In this document: positions 57,533-57,566 of the stretch, piece after piece | Position numbering within the stretch: the first letter of the stretch is position 1 | Layout: the number at the start of each line of letters is the position of its first letter | Source: Actinomycetes bacterium | GTDB lineage: Bacteria > Actinomycetota > Acidimicrobiia > Acidimicrobiales > RAAP-2 | Length of the DNA stretch: 57,566 bases | Direction of reading: 5' to 3' | Assembly: GCA_021791145.1 (NCBI GenBank) | Contig: JAJYXE010000022.1 | Span: 1 to 57,566 of the forward strand | The notes under the pieces: model-generated | Seen by the model: the letters and a program-made list of their open reading frames with translations, nothing else | Databases searched by the model: none | Told to the model about the DNA's origin: nothing | Translations under genes and position numbers: made by a program

Positions 57533-57565
57533 GCCGTTCGGCGTCCCATGACGCCAACGAACGGC
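57533..57565. terminator. Hairpin at the right window edge
   Basis: GCCGTTCGGCGTC pairs with GACGCCAACGAACGGC downstream, with a 3-base bulge and a short loop. It lies 118 bp after the last stop codon. No T-tract is visible before the window ends, so terminator function is only possible. An ATG at 57549 lies inside it; a gene could begin there. Confidence 0.35.
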
Positions 57566-57566
57566 T

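Noticed and set aside
1..57566. tRNA or rRNA genes
   Set aside because: No T-loop/acceptor combinations or rRNA-like stretches were noticed on either strand by eye; a tRNA scan was not possible here.

Overview
The window is very GC-rich DNA with GTG/TTG starts, many 4-bp ATGA/GTGA overlaps and several genes that appear to be leaderless. Its gene content (LLM-class flavin oxidoreductase, SUF Fe-S assembly with SufU, DauR-type regulator, split acyl-CoA mutase) points to an actinomycete, possibly of the Acidimicrobiia; the class is inference. No phage, plasmid, rRNA or tRNA genes were seen. The only transposition or decay trace is a DUF4143-type ATPase remnant near 2.7-3.2 kb.

Layout. 0-7.3 kb: the tail of an unknown gene, a trimethylamine-dehydrogenase-like flavoprotein with altered cofactor ligands, the ATPase remnant, a serpin-like protein, a metallo-beta-lactamase-fold hydrolase, a PRC-barrel protein and a lipoprotein phosphodiester glycosidase. 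7.3-27.3 kb: a purine/ureide catabolic island. A minus-strand operon runs M20 carbamoylase > N-carbamoyl hydrolase > fused 2Fe-2S/molybdopterin xanthine dehydrogenase (XdhD type) > LLM oxidoreductase > YgeX-like ammonia-lyase > amidohydrolase > APC permease. A DauR-type regulator diverges from it. Then come SsnA, 8-oxoguanine deaminase, two secreted proteins, an adenine/adenosine deaminase and a three-subunit xanthine dehydrogenase. 27.5-46 kb: mixed metabolism and envelope genes (methyltransferases, aquaporin, Lgt, NlpC/P60, beta-helix protein, MutY, RmlC-like, TetR), with methylsuccinyl-CoA dehydrogenase, a CitE-like lyase, a MaoC hydratase and a two-subunit B12 mutase. 46-54.7 kb: a two-armed, convergent SUF cluster (sufB, Cys-rich protein, sufD, Rieske ferredoxin, sufC facing sufC2, sufS, sufU) with a crotonase gene inside. 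54.9-57.4 kb: glyoxalase-II-like hydrolase, acyl-CoA dehydrogenase and an alpha/beta hydrolase without its nucleophile.

The most striking feature is a set of about 20 unrelated short tandem repeat arrays. Inside genes the units are always multiples of three (9, 12, 15, 21, 24, 27, 42 bp) and form low-complexity tails, N-terminal extensions or surface-loop insertions in conserved enzymes (crotonase, SufU, SufC2, MutY, Lgt, McmB and others). Between genes the units are 7, 16, 23, 24, 25 or 27 bp. This looks like ongoing minisatellite birth filtered by reading frame.

How the genes work together: the purine island should deaminate adenine and 8-oxoguanine, hydroxylate purines with two molybdenum enzymes, and process carbamoylated or diaminopropionate-type breakdown products. 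Three of its transcription units share a TTGACAG box 35-37 nt before an apparently leaderless GTG start. The SUF cluster supplies Fe-S clusters, which the molybdenum dehydrogenases, MutY and the Rieske protein need.
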